DNA of 64,000 bases from positions 124,001 to 188,000 of the forward strand of contig NZ_SHKO01000003.1 of NCBI RefSeq assembly GCF_004217095.1. The letters run 5' to 3'. Position numbers and translations under genes: made by a program. Below are positions 17,287-25,194 of the stretch, piece after piece; positions within the stretch are counted from its first letter, which is position 1; every line of letters begins with the position of its first letter. Source of the DNA: Advenella incenata (GTDB lineage Bacteria; Pseudomonadota; Gammaproteobacteria; Burkholderiales; Burkholderiaceae_B). A model generated the notes under the pieces. The model made no database searches and was not told where the DNA came from. It saw only the letters and a program-made list of their open reading frames with translations.

Positions 17287-18069
17287 ATGCTCAAAGTAGA
17301 ACGTCAACAGCGCATTTTGGCGCTTATGCAGGAAACCAACGCCGTGACGGTGCGGGATCTGGCGCGCGAATTCTCAACGTCGCCAATTACCATCCGGCGA
17401 GATTTGCTTGAGTTGGGTGAAAAAGGGTTGCTGGAACGCACTCACGGTGGCGCAGTGGCCTCACAAGAGGTGCTTGCGGAAGGCAATGCCCGCTACGAGA
17501 TGTACAACTACGCGGAAAGGCATCGCCAGCAATCGGCTGAAAAGACCGCTATTGCCGAATGCGCCATGCAATACATTTCTGACGGCGACAGCATTCTCAT
17601 CAATGCGGGGACGACCGCCCATGCGCTGGCTCAGGCGCTGAGCGGTCATCAGGATCTGCATGTGATTACCAATGGCCTGACGGTTGCCGCGGCAGCCGGG
17701 CAAAGTCATCTTGCCCATGTCTATGTGTTGGCCGGGCGCCTGGATCCACGCAAGCAGGCCACTATAGAGCGCGCCGACAATGATGTGTTATCCGGCATTC
17801 AGATTCGCGAAGCTTTTTTGGGTGTACACGCAGTATCGGCTGCAGGTATTTTTATGCGCGATAGTGAAGATGCTTCCATGAATCGCGCTTTTGTTGCGGC
17901 AGCCAGTTGCACCACGGTTATGGCAGACCATACCAAGCTAAACGCCTTCGCGAGCTTTCGTATCTGTTCATGGTCGCAAGTAGAGCGCCTGATCACCGAT
18001 GCTGCTGCCGATCAGGCCGTGTTGCAGGCGATTCGTGATCAGGGTGTGGAAGTAGTCGTCAGCGGTTAA
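17287..18069 (+). CDS. DeoR/GlpR-family transcription regulator
   Basis: 260 residues. The N-terminal HTH (about 3-58) contains the DeoR signature VRDLAREFSTSPITIRRDL followed by LLERTHGGAV. The C-terminal domain has the sugar-phosphate-binding signature: SILINAGTTAHALAQAL near residue 105 and VMADHTKL near 212. Ligands of this family are usually phosphorylated sugars or glycerol 3-phosphate, consistent with the divergent importer operon carrying two phosphohydrolases. ATG at 17287 lies next to the shared promoter region. Confidence 0.93.
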   Translation: MLKVERQQRILALMQETNAVTVRDLAREFSTSPITIRRDLLELGEKGLLERTHGGAVASQEVLAEGNARYEMYNYAERHRQQSAEKTAIAECAMQYISDGDSILINAGTTAHALAQALSGHQDLHVITNGLTVAAAAGQSHLAHVYVLAGRLDPRKQATIERADNDVLSGIQIREAFLGVHAVSAAGIFMRDSEDASMNRAFVAAASCTTVMADHTKLNAFASFRICSWSQVERLITDAAADQAVLQAIRDQGVEVVVSG

Positions 18070-18146
18070 TCGTTGTTGGCAAAAAAGCTCAATTGCTGCA
18101 TAAACGCGCTTTTGCCTGGGCGCTTCTTTAAATACTCAATACATAA

Positions 18147-18237
18147 TATAATTTGTATATTAAAAATACAATATATAATTTGTTTTCTGAAAATACAATT
18201 TAAATGCTGTATTTTATATTTACAGCTTATAATTTGT
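18147..18237. promoter_or_regulatory. Repeat-rich AT-rich hipBA promoter/operator region
   Basis: TATAATTTGT occurs exactly three times, at 18147, 18174 and 18228, spaced 27 and 54 bases. Inverted elements also appear: TGTATATTAAAAATACA (18154-18170) and TGTATTTTATATTTACA (18208-18224). This layered array directly precedes the antitoxin gene and probably holds both the promoter and several operators for the HipB-HipA complex (inference from E. coli hipBA, which has several operators). Confidence 0.55.
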
Positions 18238-18256
18238 AAAATCTCAGGAGATAGAC

Positions 18257-18517
18257 ATGCGTGACTATACTGTTCAAACATCGGCACAACTGCCCATGCT
18301 GCTGCAGGCATTCCGTAAGGAGGCCGGGCTCACGCAACGTGAAGCCGCCCTTCGGCTGGGCGTGACGCAGCAGACGTTGTCCGCACTGGAGCGTCACGCC
18401 GACACCGTGAGCGCAGACCGATTGTTGCGATTGCTCAGCATTCTGGGCGTGGATCTTGTGCTGCGCAAAAGTGGTGAGCCCAACACCGCAGGCGGCGCAG
18501 CCCCCTCAGTCTGGTAA
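18257..18517 (+). CDS. hipB: HipB-like XRE-family antitoxin
   Basis: 86 residues with an XRE helix-turn-helix (LTQREAALRLGVTQQTLSALERH, about residues 27-49, and the helix ADRLLRLLSILGVDLVL). The C-terminal tail is flexible and ends in Trp, as in E. coli HipB, where the terminal Trp inserts into HipA. CAGGAG lies 7 bases before the ATG. The stop is 4 bases before the hipA start, so the two are coupled. Expected to repress the operon and neutralise the kinase toxin. Confidence 0.85.
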   Translation: MRDYTVQTSAQLPMLLQAFRKEAGLTQREAALRLGVTQQTLSALERHADTVSADRLLRLLSILGVDLVLRKSGEPNTAGGAAPSVW

Positions 18518-18521
18518 CGCC

Positions 18522-19877
18522 ATGGGCAGACGCTCTCATGCCCGCACACTTGGGCTATGGATGAATGCAGACTATGTGGGGACTTGGCATACACGGCCAG
18601 GCGACGGCGAGGTTCTGCAATATGCCGACAGCTGGGTTGCCTCGACGCGCGGACGGGCGCTTTCCCTGTCTCTTCCTTTTGCACCTGGCAATCCGCCGCA
18701 TCGTGGCGAGGCCGTGCGGACTTACTTCGAAAATCTGTTACCTGACAGCAAAGAAATTCGTCAACGGGTGGCGCGTCGGTACCAGACGGGTTCCACCGAT
18801 GCGTTCGATTTGCTGATGCAGGTGGGCCGCGATTGCGTGGGTGCCCTGCAACTGCTTCCCGAAGGCATGCAGCCCGAGGCAATAAACGCTGTCCTGGCCA
18901 CGCCATTGAGCGAGGCCGAGGTCGCCCGCTTGTTGCGTGATACGCTCAATCCCGGCCCCCTTGCTGGCGCAGCCGGTTCCGATGCGCAAGACCTGCGCAT
19001 CTCCATCGCCGGCGCCCAGGAAAAGACGGCCCTGTTGTACTTCCAGGGCCGTTGGTGGCGGCCACAAGGCGCCACGCCCACGACCCACATTTTCAAGTTG
19101 CCAATGGGCCTGGTCGGGAATATGAAGCTGGATCTGAGCGAGTCCGTCGAAAACGAATGGCTTTGTGCCGAGATCCTGCGCGCCTACGGGTTGCCGGTAG
19201 CCGAATGCGAACCGCTGCAGTTCGAAGACATGAAGGTATTGTCCGTGACGCGATTCGATCGTGCCTGGATTGCCCAGGATGAGCAAAAGCCGTGGCTGGT
19301 CCGGTTGCCACAGGAAGATTTTTGCCAGATCACGGCAACCCCGCCCCATTTGAAATACGAGGCCGATGGCGGACCTGGCGTGGATCGCATCATGAGGCTG
19401 CTTGACACCTCACTTTATTCCGAACGTGATAAGCGCACTTTTTTCCAGTCGCAAATACTCTTCTGGATGTTGTGGGCGCCCGATGGTCATGCGAAAAATT
19501 TCAGCGTTTTTCTTCGGCCTGGTGGCGGCTATGAGCTCACGCCACTATATGACATTCTTTCCGTTCTGCCTTTTCTGGGAGAAGGCAAGGGCAAGCTCTC
19601 GCCCTTCAGGGTGAAAATGGCGATGGCCGTGCGCTCAAAAAACGCACATTACCTGATGCGCACAATTGAGCGACGGCACTGGTTAAATGTGGGCGAGCGA
19701 TATGGCGTGGTAACGCCTGACGGGCGCGGCGCACAAGCGGTTGTAGATGATCTTGTGGCGCGAACGTCCACGGTTGTGCGTGCCGTGCGGGCCAGGCTAC
19801 CCAAGTCATTTTCCGAGTCGCTGGCCGACAGTATTTTACAGGGCTTGCAGGCTTCGGCTGACAGGCTGGCTGGGTGA
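18522..19877 (+). CDS. hipA: HipA-family serine/threonine kinase toxin
   Basis: 451 residues from ATG 18522, just after the antitoxin stop; a longer frame to 18456 would overlap the antitoxin. Seen: the N-subdomain fold with FENLLPDSKEIRQ, the Gly-rich/activation loop SIAGAQEKTALLY near residue 165, VLSVTRFDR, the catalytic loop DGHAKNFSV near 325 with Asp and Asn, and LTPLYDILS with the metal-binding Asp. All kinase essentials appear intact, so the toxin is probably active. Known homologues phosphorylate glutamyl-tRNA synthetase and cause growth arrest or persistence; the target here is not proven. Confidence 0.9.
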   Translation: MGRRSHARTLGLWMNADYVGTWHTRPGDGEVLQYADSWVASTRGRALSLSLPFAPGNPPHRGEAVRTYFENLLPDSKEIRQRVARRYQTGSTDAFDLLMQVGRDCVGALQLLPEGMQPEAINAVLATPLSEAEVARLLRDTLNPGPLAGAAGSDAQDLRISIAGAQEKTALLYFQGRWWRPQGATPTTHIFKLPMGLVGNMKLDLSESVENEWLCAEILRAYGLPVAECEPLQFEDMKVLSVTRFDRAWIAQDEQKPWLVRLPQEDFCQITATPPHLKYEADGGPGVDRIMRLLDTSLYSERDKRTFFQSQILFWMLWAPDGHAKNFSVFLRPGGGYELTPLYDILSVLPFLGEGKGKLSPFRVKMAMAVRSKNAHYLMRTIERRHWLNVGERYGVVTPDGRGAQAVVDDLVARTSTVVRAVRARLPKSFSESLADSILQGLQASADRLAG

Positions 19878-19918
19878 TGCTGCGGAGCAGATTTGGTTGT
19901 TTGTTTGCCAGCGCCTGT

Positions 19919-19975
19919 TTAAGCTGAAGGACACATCAGCAAGCCGGTGTGTGCAAATTCATTATTTGCAATCAC
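19919..19975 (-). pseudogene. 3' tail of a PIN-domain toxin gene
   Basis: Eighteen codons ending at 19919 read VIANNEFAHTGLLMCPSA, which resembles the C-terminus of VapC/FitB-type PIN toxins (a T-R-N-x-x-D-F-x-x-T-G-like pattern). It abuts the end of the broken antitoxin gene, where a toxin gene would normally begin, so most of the toxin seems deleted. The match is short and by eye. Confidence 0.4.
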
Positions 19976-20243
19976 CCATCGCGCTCCTCTATTTGCGATG
20001 CGTCGATTTCTGCCTTTTCGCGGGTGCAGGCAGACGGTTGCATCAACAGCCACTGTAATGCTGCCTTTCCCCGAGGCATGTTGGCTGGTGTCCGCCAGCG
20101 AGAGATTGGTATTGCGCTTCAGACAGCACAACGGCAGCCGATTTTTTGCGTTTAATGATATGTACCGGAGCATGGCGCAGCCCGTCCTCAATGGCGGCCA
20201 TACCACGTTGCTTGATTTCGCCGATGGTTCCGGTGCTTTGCAC
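19972..20243 (-). pseudogene. Frameshifted Phd/YefM-type antitoxin
   Basis: From GTG 20243 the frame reads IGEIKQRGMAAIEDGLRH, then PVHIIKRKKSAAVVLSEAQYQSL, the usual Phd/YefM-family N-terminal core. After the codons at about 20090-20096 the family sequence continues in another frame: TPANMPRGKAALQWLLMQPS and KAEIDASQIEERDG, ending at TGA 19972-19974. One missing base explains the switch. The intact product would be about 90 residues. AAAGAGG lies a few bases before the GTG. No intact toxin partner follows; only a PIN-like tail is left. Confidence 0.65.
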
Positions 20244-20834
20244 ACAGCCTCTTTAATAGTACTGTTTGTGAAAATATGGTACTCGCTTCGGTATTGAAAT
20301 AGAAGATTCCTTCGCTGTAGTAGATGTTGAAATGACAGTCATTCAATTAAAAGGTCAATAACATAGCTTATTGACATAAAAACAGGAAGCAGTTAGGATG
20401 GGCGGGCATCGCATTGATAAATAAATATGCAATGTGTTATGAGCGCCCAGCAGTTGCTTCGATCAATTCGGGCGCTGGATGCGCAGGGAAATTGCAAAAA
20501 AGGGCATAGTCATGAGATTGCCAGGCCGTTTTTTATAGGCAGGATTCGATAGTTCGCGGGTACCGCTGCGCTTGCGAACGCGCATTTGTGCTCGGTTCTC
20601 ATAACAGTAACTAGTGATGGGCATGACAAGTGACATGCGTGATAAGCGATGAGCATGATGCTTTGAAACCTCATTTTAAAAAAACGGCGGCAGCTTTTTT
20701 TTTAGAACGAAAGCACCGCTATATCGGGCGCGAGATGCAATACGTTTTCGCTGCCTCAAAAGATTGTTAGCTACACGTTTTACCAGATTAATTTCGCTTG
20801 AATAATTGTCACACATAATAATGGGAGAGTAGAG
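20244..20834. other. 591-base intergenic region
   Basis: No supported gene. It contains a perfect inverted repeat GTCAATAA/TTATTGAC (20354-20375) that merges into a promoter-like TTGACA (20371-20376), 17 bases, TAGGAT (20394-20399). Further inverted pairs follow (TGGGCG with CGCCCA, CATTG with CAATG, about 20399-20450). Confidence 0.4.
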
Positions 20835-21686
20835 ATGAGAATAAAAATTCGGGCGGCGGCACTTGCTGTTGGCGCCATTGCAATGATCGGCATGGGACCA
20901 GCACGCGCAGAAGAGGCTGTCGTCAAATCGGTGAAAAACGGCGCCGCGACGATTAGCTATCACGCACAAGGAAAAGGCCCGCTTGTTGTGTTGATTGCAT
21001 CGACAGGGCGGGGAACCGAAGAGTTTGGCCAGTTGGCCGAGCGCCTGGCGCAACGGGGTTACCGCGTACTGCGACCGGAGCCGCGCGGTATTGGCGGCAG
21101 TCACGGTCCCATGCAAGGAGTTTCCTTTCACGATTTTGCCAAGGACTTTGCTGCGGTCATCAAAAACGAGGGCGACAAAGCCATTGTCGCGGGCCATGCC
21201 TATGGCAACTGGATTGCTCGCACGATTGCGTCGGATTACCCTGAACTGGCGCGCGGCGTTGTTCTTGTCGCGGCGGGCGCCAGTTCCTGGCCGAAGGAGC
21301 TGAGCGACGCCATTACGATGATCAATGATCCGGCATCCTCGCGCGAGCAACGTCTTGAAGGCTTAAAGCTGGCTTTTTTTGCACAAGGCAGCAACCCGGA
21401 ACCCTGGCTTGAGGGCTGGAATCAAGCGGTGACCAAAAGCCAGCGTGCAGCCCGCAAACTGACCAACCGGGATGACTGGTGGGCCGGTGGTACTGTGCCC
21501 ATGCTCGATCTGCAAGGCGGCGTCGATCCTTTTCGCCCGTCCGCCTCGCGTGAAGAATTGAAGAAGGAGTTCGGCGATCGGGTAACGGTCAAAGTGATTG
21601 ACAATGCAAGCCATGCGCTGCCGGCTGAAAAACCGGTTGAGACGGCGGATGCCATCGCAGACTGGGGTGATACATTAAAAGATTAG
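20835..21686 (+). CDS. Secreted alpha/beta-hydrolase-fold protein, nucleophile replaced
   Basis: 283 residues with a Sec signal peptide (residues 1-26, ending GPARAEE). The fold is clear: LVVLIASTGRGTEEF (oxyanion-side strand), GYRVLRPEPRGIGGSHGP, the nucleophile-elbow region IVAGHAYGNWIAR, VLVAAGASSW, and the late His in DNASHALPAE. The elbow, normally G-x-S-x-G, reads GHAYG, so Ala122 replaces the catalytic serine. Classical ester hydrolysis is therefore not expected; a binding role or different chemistry is possible. GGGAGAG lies upstream of the ATG. Neighbours give no functional hint. Confidence 0.82.
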   Translation: MRIKIRAAALAVGAIAMIGMGPARAEEAVVKSVKNGAATISYHAQGKGPLVVLIASTGRGTEEFGQLAERLAQRGYRVLRPEPRGIGGSHGPMQGVSFHDFAKDFAAVIKNEGDKAIVAGHAYGNWIARTIASDYPELARGVVLVAAGASSWPKELSDAITMINDPASSREQRLEGLKLAFFAQGSNPEPWLEGWNQAVTKSQRAARKLTNRDDWWAGGTVPMLDLQGGVDPFRPSASREELKKEFGDRVTVKVIDNASHALPAEKPVETADAIADWGDTLKD

Positions 21687-21882
21687 TCTGCGCCGCAAGG
21701 TCCTTGAAAAGACCGGCCGAATGAGCAGGCCGATGTCGCCGCATTGCTGATGAGGCGATGAGTCTGCGTCATCGCAGGGCCAGCCTAAATCGTGGCATGT
21801 AAAGGTTCGCTGAATGCGGTATGTGAACGGTATGGTCGCCTTTAACAATGTTGGCATGGGTGCATGAGCGCCTGGCCTATCG

Positions 21883-22848
21883 TTATGCTGGCGGTATTTC
21901 GGTGACTACTGCTTTGCCCAGCCCCGGGGGAGCGGTTACGTTCGGCCGGTCGTTGCGCGCTTCCATTTTCTGCAGTTGGCGCAATGACCGGGTGACAGCA
22001 GCAACCGTGACCGCAAGGCGCCAGTACTTGCGGCGCCAGGCGCGTAGCGGCAACCACAGGTGTGGCACGATCACACCTGGCGCCCATTGGGGACGCCAGC
22101 GCAACATATTACGGGGCCGGTGGGAAATCGTGACGGTTGGCACACCCAGGGCCGAGGCCAGATGGCCAATGCCTGAATCGTTACCGATCAGATAGCCGGA
22201 TTCGTGGATATAATCGCCCAGCGCCTGCAACGATTCAAAATGATTCACAGTGAAGGGTTGTCCCTGTGCGGCAGCCTGCCATGCCGCTGCCTCGCGTTCT
22301 TCAACCACAAAGGCGACGTCATGGCCATCACGACACAAGCGTTGGGCCAATTGTATAAATTTGGAATCTGACCAATAGCGTTCGGCTGAGCCGGCGGTCG
22401 GATGAATCACAATGCGTCTGCGGTTTTGCCGCCAGCGCTCCGGATGCTGGGTGACCAGGCCGCAGGCGGCGGACCAGTCTTCGATGCCATAGACGGCTTT
22501 CGCAAAATGGCGTAATTCGTCCAGAAAAAGTCTGGGCTGTGCTGGCTGCTGGCGCAACCACATGGTCAATGACCTGAGCGGGCGCGGGCAATTGTGCGGA
22601 TCAAGCGCGATGGGCTGATCAACATCCATCTGGAACAGGCTGTCAAATTGAGCCAATGCTGACACGCCCTCAGAAGGAACAGGCCGGACGTCAAGGCCCG
22701 GCAACCACGAGGAAAGTGCATGTGCCTGCTGTCCGAACACGGTGACCCGATGGCCGCTACGCACCAGGTTGTGGGCAAGTGGTAGCAGCAACAGGGAATC
22801 GCCAAGTTTATTGGAAACCAGGAAAGCGATATGTTCGGAATGGGTCAT
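21883..22848 (-). CDS. Glycosyltransferase family 9 protein (heptosyltransferase-like)
   Basis: 321 residues. The GT9 features are HIAFLVSNKLGDSLLLLP at the N-terminus (the usual D-x-x-L-x-x-P loop) and, in the C-terminal domain, VIHPTAGSAERYW and LIGNDSGIGHLASALGVPTVTIS (nucleotide-sugar binding). Family members add heptose or other sugars to the lipopolysaccharide core at the cytoplasmic face of the inner membrane. It is not beside other LPS genes, so the acceptor is unknown. The last 40 residues are basic. Confidence 0.88.
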   Translation of the reverse strand: MTHSEHIAFLVSNKLGDSLLLLPLAHNLVRSGHRVTVFGQQAHALSSWLPGLDVRPVPSEGVSALAQFDSLFQMDVDQPIALDPHNCPRPLRSLTMWLRQQPAQPRLFLDELRHFAKAVYGIEDWSAACGLVTQHPERWRQNRRRIVIHPTAGSAERYWSDSKFIQLAQRLCRDGHDVAFVVEEREAAAWQAAAQGQPFTVNHFESLQALGDYIHESGYLIGNDSGIGHLASALGVPTVTISHRPRNMLRWRPQWAPGVIVPHLWLPLRAWRRKYWRLAVTVAAVTRSLRQLQKMEARNDRPNVTAPPGLGKAVVTEIPPA

Positions 22849-23254
22849 GAAAAATGTGCAGCAGAATACGAATGATCCGTATCATATTGTTACGTCAGGA
22901 AAAAGGCAATACCGGCGCGTGTTGGGCAAAAAATAGTTGATGCGGAATGCAGATGGCGGGAGGGGCGATGCACTTGGTGCTGCCGGAGCGTCGGTATCTC
23001 GGTGCGTGGTTTATAGTTAGTCAAGGTTTTGTTGGCGTCAGGGCATTGGCGCCTCGCAGCGTGCGCAATCAGGCGCTTGCAGCAACCCAGATCGGTTCTG
23101 CATGAATAAGGTGTAAAAAGAACTGCGGCCTGTTGCTTTGCTTGACGCGAACGGATGTGGCTGCAAATAAAAAAGCCGAAAAGAATAATCTTTCGGCTCT
23201 TCTGTATGCCTGTGAAAATTTCATGACACTAAATCAATTGCATTTGTAATAGGG
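22849..23254. other. Intergenic region with the regBA terminator
   Basis: 406 bases without a supported gene. Its only clear element is the hairpin at 23167-23198, listed separately. Confidence 0.5.
23167..23198 (-). terminator. Rho-independent terminator of the cyo-regBA operon
   Basis: Read on the minus strand, AGCCGAAA and TTTCGGCT form an 8-bp stem with a 9-base loop, followed by TTTTTTATTT. It lies 57 bases after the response-regulator stop. Confidence 0.8.
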
Positions 23255-23800
23255 CTATTTCACCTGTTGTTTGTTCAGTTTGCGGGCAAGTGTACGGCGA
23301 TGCATGCCCAGGCGGCGTGCGGTTTCCGAAATGTTGAATCCCGTTTCTGCCAAGGTTTCGTGGATGCGCTCCCATTCCAGGGTCTTGATGGATGACTGGC
23401 GCGCACTGAGTTTGACGTTGGTCACGCCGCCTGAACGGCCAAAGGCGGCTTCAATGTCATCGGTATTGGCTGGTTTTGCAAGATAATGACAAGCGCCCAG
23501 CTTGATGGCTTCAACGGCGGTGGCGATGCTGGCGAACCCGGTCAGTACGACGATCAGCATGTCCGGATTATGAGCATGCAGATTCTTCACGCAGGCAAGT
23601 CCCGAACTTTCCCCTTTTAGCTTGAGATCAACAACCGCAAATGCGGGTGTGCGGTGCTGCAAAATGGCAAGCATGGAATCCTGGCTGTTGGCGGCAACGA
23701 CGTGATACCCGCGACGTTCCAGCGAACGGGTTAATGTGCGTGCGAACGCCGCATCGTCTTCCACGATCAGCAGCTCACCTTTAGTGGCATCTTCGCTCAA
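23255..23800 (-). CDS. regA: RegA/PrrA/RoxR-type redox response regulator
   Basis: 181 residues. The receiver domain has the acidic pair IVEDD (residues 12-16), phospho-acceptor Asp58 in VVDLKLKG, Thr in VVLTGFAS and Lys in YLAKPA. A short linker leads to a Fis-type helix-turn-helix, NISETARRLGMHRRTLARKL, the conserved DNA-binding helix of RegA/ActR/RoxR. Expected to bind DNA and control respiratory and energy genes when phosphorylated by the overlapping kinase gene. Its position downstream of cyoABCD suggests feedback on oxidase expression. Confidence 0.92.
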   Translation of the reverse strand: MSEDATKGELLIVEDDAAFARTLTRSLERRGYHVVAANSQDSMLAILQHRTPAFAVVDLKLKGESSGLACVKNLHAHNPDMLIVVLTGFASIATAVEAIKLGACHYLAKPANTDDIEAAFGRSGGVTNVKLSARQSSIKTLEWERIHETLAETGFNISETARRLGMHRRTLARKLNKQQVK

Positions 23801-25146
23801 TGTGCGTCTCCGTTTTCCAGTTTGATGGCCGATAGGGGCAGTGACAGTGTAACTGATGCGCCGCCAGACAGCAGATTCTGCGCGGTAATGCTGCCCCCCA
23901 GGGTGCGGGCAACATTGACCGAGAGAAACAGACCCAGCCCGCCACCCGGTTTGCCTTTGTTGGAGTTATAAGGCTGTCCCAAATGAGTCAGCATTTCAGC
24001 AGCGAATCCGGAACCGGCATCCATGACGGTAAGGATCAGGATATCGTCTTGACGTGTGACTTGCACGCGCAGCCAGTCAGGCGAGGCTTCCAGGGCGTTG
24101 TCCAGGACATTGCCTATCATCTGTTGTAATGCAGAGTCTGAAACGATGCGCACGTCCGGGCCAAAATGGTTTTCATAAAGCATTTGTTTGGGCTGGCGCA
24201 GCGTGCGCCATTGCTCCAGCACTTGATCAAGAAACTGATGCACGGTTGTTTCTGTTGGAGAGTCACCGCGTGTTTTACCGGCAGAGACCAGAATGCCGGT
24301 AACGATTGCCTTGCAGCGCATGACCTGGGTCTGCATTTCATCGACTTCCTGCAGCAATTCCGGATTTTTGGTAAAGGGTGACATATGCCGCCAGTCGCCC
24401 AGAATGACGGCCATCGTAGACAGCGGCGTGCCCAGTTCGTGCGCCGCGCCGGATGCCAGCAGCCCCATGCGGACAATATGTTCCTCTTCTGCAGCAGCCT
24501 GGCGCATGGCAGCCAGGTGGGTATCGCGCATTCGCAGGTTCCGGCTGATCCGTGTCATGAACACCATGATCAAGGCGGCATTGAGCGCGAAGCATACCAG
24601 CATGCCCAGTACGTAAAGGCTATTGAGGCCCTGTTCGTGGGCAGGTTGCAGGATCAGCGTTTGCTTGGAAAGAGCAAGCCAGGCGAAGCAGGCACTGGTA
24701 ATGCCTACCATTATCCACGTGCTGCGGGGCGTCAGCAGAATCGCTGCCAGGGTGAGCTGCAGCAAGTACAGAAAAATGAATGGGTTGCTCGCGCCGCCGC
24801 TAAAGTGCAACTGAGCGGTCAGTATGCCTACATCGGCCAGCAACGCGACGAAAAGCTGTGTGTTGCTGACTGGATTGCCGGCACGAAGGAACAGCATGCT
24901 ACCCACGTTGAACAGCACCAGTAGCAATACCAGGGCCAGCATGTCATGCAGCGGCAGTGCAAGACCCAGGACAAACTGTGCTACCAGGATTGTCATTACC
25001 TGACCCAGCACGGCAATCCAGCGCAATTGGATCAATTGCAGCATATTCTTGCGGCCCGTGGCATTGCCATCATCGAGCCTGTCCGGATCAGTTGCCTGCA
25101 GGAATGTGGTCCGACTCAGGGAGGGGGGGGTGCGAAAAGGGTCCAA
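23797..25146 (-). CDS. regB: RegB/PrrB/RoxS-type redox sensor kinase
   Basis: 449 residues. Six membrane segments fill about residues 35-200 and include the family quinone-site motif HFSGGASNPF (G-G-x-x-N-P-F). The dimerisation H-box is AAHELGTPLSTM, and about 42 residues later comes QVMRCKAIV, whose Cys corresponds in position to the redox-active cysteine of RegB (my alignment by eye). The ATPase domain has NVLDNALEASP (N box), VMDAGSGFA (G1) and GGGLGLFLS (G2). It senses quinone or thiol redox state. Its stop overlaps the regA start by four bases. Confidence 0.92.
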   Translation of the reverse strand: MDPFRTPPSLSRTTFLQATDPDRLDDGNATGRKNMLQLIQLRWIAVLGQVMTILVAQFVLGLALPLHDMLALVLLLVLFNVGSMLFLRAGNPVSNTQLFVALLADVGILTAQLHFSGGASNPFIFLYLLQLTLAAILLTPRSTWIMVGITSACFAWLALSKQTLILQPAHEQGLNSLYVLGMLVCFALNAALIMVFMTRISRNLRMRDTHLAAMRQAAAEEEHIVRMGLLASGAAHELGTPLSTMAVILGDWRHMSPFTKNPELLQEVDEMQTQVMRCKAIVTGILVSAGKTRGDSPTETTVHQFLDQVLEQWRTLRQPKQMLYENHFGPDVRIVSDSALQQMIGNVLDNALEASPDWLRVQVTRQDDILILTVMDAGSGFAAEMLTHLGQPYNSNKGKPGGGLGLFLSVNVARTLGGSITAQNLLSGGASVTLSLPLSAIKLENGDAH

Positions 25147-25194
25147 TTCAGATGCCTTGGCGTCGTCGCCTGGTTCATGGTGGAAAACTGCGCG

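Noticed and set aside
19919-20245. A 108-codon minus-strand frame covering the antitoxin remnant
   Set aside because: Its N-terminal part is the antitoxin DNA read in a wrong frame; the real family sequence lies in two other frames. Only its last 18 codons look toxin-like.
20676-20703. A-run and T-run around CGGCGGCAG as a terminator
   Set aside because: The stem would be only A/T pairs with a large GC loop, so it is not a credible terminator.
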